Shown here in pieces: positions 61,623-64,000 of a DNA stretch of 64,000 nucleotides. Numbering within the stretch: the first letter of the stretch is position 1; each line of letters starts with the position of its first letter. Position numbers and translations under genes: made by a program. The notes beneath the pieces are model-generated. The model was given only the letters and a program-made list of their open reading frames with translations, had not been told where the DNA came from and searched no databases. The stretch comes from Fibrobacter sp. (GTDB taxonomy: Bacteria > Fibrobacterota > Fibrobacteria > Fibrobacterales > Fibrobacteraceae): NCBI GenBank assembly GCA_024398835.1, contig JAKSIK010000002.1, forward strand, positions 62,001-126,000. Direction: 5' to 3'.

Positions 61623-63365
61623 ATGGCTAGTATCGGAAAAATCACAGGCGTTAACGGCAACTTGATTCGTGTCAAGTTCGAAAGCGCTGTTTCTCAGAAC
61701 GAAGTGGCTTATGCCAAGCTCCAGGATGGTGCCAATACCATTCCTCTGAAGAGCGAAGTTATTCGAATTCGCGGCGATTACGCAGAACTCCAGGTGTTCG
61801 AAGATACCACCGGCTTAAAGGCTGGGGACGAAGTGGAATTCACTGGCGAACTCCTTTCCGTGGAACTTGGACCGGGTCTTTTGACGCAAGTGTTTGATGG
61901 TCTTCAGAACCCGCTTCCGAAGCTGGCTGAAGAATGCGGATTCTTCCTGCAGCGCGGTAAGTACCTGAAGGCTCTTCCCCGCGATAAGAAGTGGGCGTTT
62001 ACTCCCGTTGCGAAGGCTGGCGATGTAGTTGTGGCTGGTGATACCTTGGGTACGGTTCCCGAGGGCGTGTTCACCCACCGCATCATGGTGCCTTTCAAGG
62101 CTCTCGGCAAGTGGACTGTGGAGTCTGTTGTTGCTGCTGGCGAACATGTGGTTGAAGACGTTGTGGCTGTCTTGAAGAATGCCGCTGGCGAAAAGCTGGA
62201 CGTGAAGATGGTGCAGACCTGGCCTGTGAAGATGCCTATCAAGGCCTTCGAGGAACGTCTCCGCCCCTCTAAGCCGCTTACCATGCAACAGCGCATTATC
62301 GATACCTTCTTCCCTGTGATGCAGGGCGGTACCTTCTGTACGCCGGGTCCCTTCGGTGCTGGCAAGACGGTGCTGCAGCAGCTTATGAGCCGCTACGCCG
62401 ACGTGGATATTGTGATTTTGGCCGCTTGCGGTGAACGTGCCGGTGAAGTGGTGGAAACCCTTCGCGAATTTCCTGAGCTCATTGACCCCCGTACGGGCAA
62501 GTCCCTCATGGACCGCACCTTGATTATTTGTAACACCTCTTCCATGCCTGTGGCTGCTCGTGAAGCTTCCGTTTATACGGGTGTGACCTTGGCTGAATAT
62601 TACCGCCAGATGGGCCTCAACGTGCTCCTCCTGGCTGACTCTACTTCCCGTTGGGCACAGGCCCTCCGTGAACAGAGCGGTCGTTTGGAAGAAATTCCCG
62701 GTGAAGAAGCTTTCCCGGCCTACTTGGAATCTGTGATTGCCGCCTTCTATGAACGCGGTGGTGTGGTTCGCTTGAAGGATGGCAAGACTGGTTCCGTGAC
62801 GATTTGCGGATCCGTTTCCCCTGCAGGTGGTAACTTTGAAGAACCGGTGACCCAGGCTACCTTGAAGGTGGTGGGCGCATTCCTCGGCCTTAGCCGTGAA
62901 CGTTCTGACCAGCGCCGCTTCCCGGCCATCCATCCTCTGGATTCCTGGTCCAAGTATGAAGGCATCATCGACGTGAAGAAGGTGGAAGATGCCCGCAAGA
63001 TTCTTGCCGGCGGTGTGGATGTGAACAACATGATGAAGGTGGTGGGTGAAGAAGGTACTTCCATCGAAGACTTCATTCTCTACCTCAAGTCTGAATATCT
63101 GGATGCCGTGTATCTGCAGCAGGATGCCTATCACGAAATTGACGCCGCCTGCTCCGCCGACCGCCAGAAGTATGTGTTCGACAAGGTTTACACCATCCTC
63201 AAGACTCCGATGACTTTTACCGAGAAGGATGCAGCCCGTAGCTTCTTCCTGAAGCTCACCCAGGCCACCAAGGACTGGAACCGCGTTGCCTTCGATTCTC
63301 AGGAATTCAAGGATCTCGAATCAAGTATTTTCGCTTCCGTTAAGGGGGTAACTGCTAATGCGTAA
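61623..63365 (+). CDS. V-type ATP synthase subunit A (catalytic)
   Basis: The 580-residue catalytic subunit has the Walker A motif [13 protein letters not shown] near residue 243, [15 protein letters not shown], the [15 protein letters not shown]alker B/catalytic region and [19 protein letters not shown]. The ATG at 61623 is chosen for its GGAGGT at 61608-61613; the ATG at 61602 lacks one. The next gene starts eight bases before its stop. Confidence 0.95.
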   Translation: MASIGKITGVNGNLIRVKFESAVSQNEVAYAKLQDGANTIPLKSEVIRIRGDYAELQVFEDTTGLKAGDEVEFTGELLSVELGPGLLTQVFDGLQNPLPKLAEECGFFLQRGKYLKALPRDKKWAFTPVAKAGDVVVAGDTLGTVPEGVFTHRIMVPFKALGKWTVESVVAAGEHVVEDVVAVLKNAAGEKLDVKMVQTWPVKMPIKAFEERLRPSKPLTMQQRIIDTFFPVMQGGTFCTPGPFGAGKTVLQQLMSRYADVDIVILAACGERAGEVVETLREFPELIDPRTGKSLMDRTLIICNTSSMPVAAREASVYTGVTLAEYYRQMGLNVLLLADSTSRWAQALREQSGRLEEIPGEEAFPAYLESVIAAFYERGGVVRLKDGKTGSVTICGSVSPAGGNFEEPVTQATLKVVGAFLGLSRERSDQRRFPAIHPLDSWSKYEGIIDVKKVEDARKILAGGVDVNNMMKVVGEEGTSIEDFILYLKSEYLDAVYLQQDAYHEIDAACSADRQKYVFDKVYTILKTPMTFTEKDAARSFFLKLTQATKDWNRVAFDSQEFKDLESSIFASVKGVTANA

Positions 63366-64000
63366 TGTGGCTTATCATCGTATTGAACGAATTGCCGGTT
63401 CTGTGATTACCCTTCGTGCCGAAGGCGTTGCAAACCAGGAACTGGCTCAGGTGACCAGTAGCTTTGGAACCTCTCTTGCCCGTGTTATCCGCATCGACGG
63501 CGACATGGTGGACCTGCAGGTTTTCGCTGGCGCCCGCGGTATTTCTACGGATTCCGAGGTCCGCTTCCTTGGCGAACCCATGAAGGTTGCCTATAGCGAT
63601 TCTCTTCTCGGTCGCGTGTTTAACGGTGCAGGCAAGCCCCGTGACAACGGACCCGAAGTGGATGGCGAGAAGATTGCCATCGGTGGCCCCTCCGTGAACC
63701 CCGCAAAGCGTATCATCCCGAAGACCATGGTGCGTACGGGTATCCCCATGATTGACGTGTTCAACACGCTGGTGGTGTCCCAGAAGCTTCCGATTTTCTC
63801 CATCGCAGGTGAACCTTACAACGAACTTCTGGCCCGCATTGCTCTGCAGGCAGAAGTGGACGTGATTATCCTGGGTGGTATGGGCCTGAAGCACGATGAC
63901 TACCTCTATTTGAAGGATTATCTGGAAAAGAACGGCGCCATGAGCCGTACCGTGATGTTCATGCATACCGCATCTGACCCCATTGTGGAAAGCTTGCTGG
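63358..64000 (+). CDS. V-type ATP synthase subunit B (partial)
   Basis: Translation from the ATG at 63358 (overlapping subunit A by eight bases) gives [20 protein letters not shown], then [42 protein letters not shown] and continues past the right edge. It is the non-catalytic nucleotide-binding subunit; where subunit A has GAGKT, this has [12 protein letters not shown]. It is cut at base 64000. Confidence 0.95.
   Translation, partial: MRNVAYHRIERIAGSVITLRAEGVANQELAQVTSSFGTSLARVIRIDGDMVDLQVFAGARGISTDSEVRFLGEPMKVAYSDSLLGRVFNGAGKPRDNGPEVDGEKIAIGGPSVNPAKRIIPKTMVRTGIPMIDVFNTLVVSQKLPIFSIAGEPYNELLARIALQAEVDVIILGGMGLKHDDYLYLKDYLEKNGAMSRTVMFMHTASDPIVESLL

Overview
The window is chromosomal DNA from a Gram-negative, anaerobic bacterium, very probably Fibrobacter or a close relative. 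The best pointers are several lipoproteins with polyserine linkers and the FISUMP domain (Fibrobacter succinogenes major paralogous domain). A clostridial/Bacteroidetes-like V-type ATPase operon, a superoxide reductase, LptD and other outer-membrane proteins, and TATATT promoter boxes placed very close to start codons agree with this. No species is claimed; the assignment rests on these hallmarks.

Layout. 1-1.7 kb: gene tail, small ORF and a HigB toxin with a HigA-metallopeptidase fusion. 1.7-8.4 kb: envelope genes (galE, a Wzc-like tyrosine autokinase, a PDZ protein, lptD). 8.4-11.2 kb: a four-helix-bundle protein, a Maf-like protein with a repeat-derived N-terminus, rodZ and hisB. 11.3-16.6 kb: lipoproteins, ribosomal protein L31, and leuA behind a complete-looking leucine attenuator, followed by an aminotransferase and an orphan HigA-like regulator. 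16.6-24.3 kb: pmbA, an SDR enzyme, dCMP deaminase, and a FecR-domain protein coupled to a large outer-membrane beta-helix protein. 24.3-33.3 kb: tRNA-Asn, thyA, folA, transporters, UbiA, superoxide reductase and folC. 33.4-38 kb: a parvulin chaperone, prfB with the classical +1 frameshift, typA. 38-49.8 kb: terC, a lamin-tail lipoprotein, an aromatic operon (chorismate mutase, tyrA, a degenerate EPSP-synthase-like gene, nadK), a Fic protein and parE-parC.

From about 49.8 to 57.9 kb lies an accessory region. It holds a two-gene GNAT-like cassette, tandem FISUMP lipoproteins (one interrupted by a single in-frame amber codon), a collagen-like/histidine-phosphatase lipoprotein, another lipoprotein, and a dense array of perfect hairpins. 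The window closes with a radical-SAM/DNA-metabolism gene pair and the start of the V-ATPase operon (E, DUF2764 protein, A, partial B).

Gene logic: thyA, folA, folC and dCMP deaminase serve thymidylate and folate supply; leuA, hisB and the aromatic cluster serve amino-acid synthesis; galE, the autokinase, lptD, rodZ and the parvulin serve the envelope. AT-rich short repeats built from AATTATGAATT- and ATTCTGCATTC-like words fill many intergenic gaps and in one place have become coding sequence (Maf N-terminus). The strongest regulatory observation is the leuA leader peptide with three mutually exclusive stem pairings.
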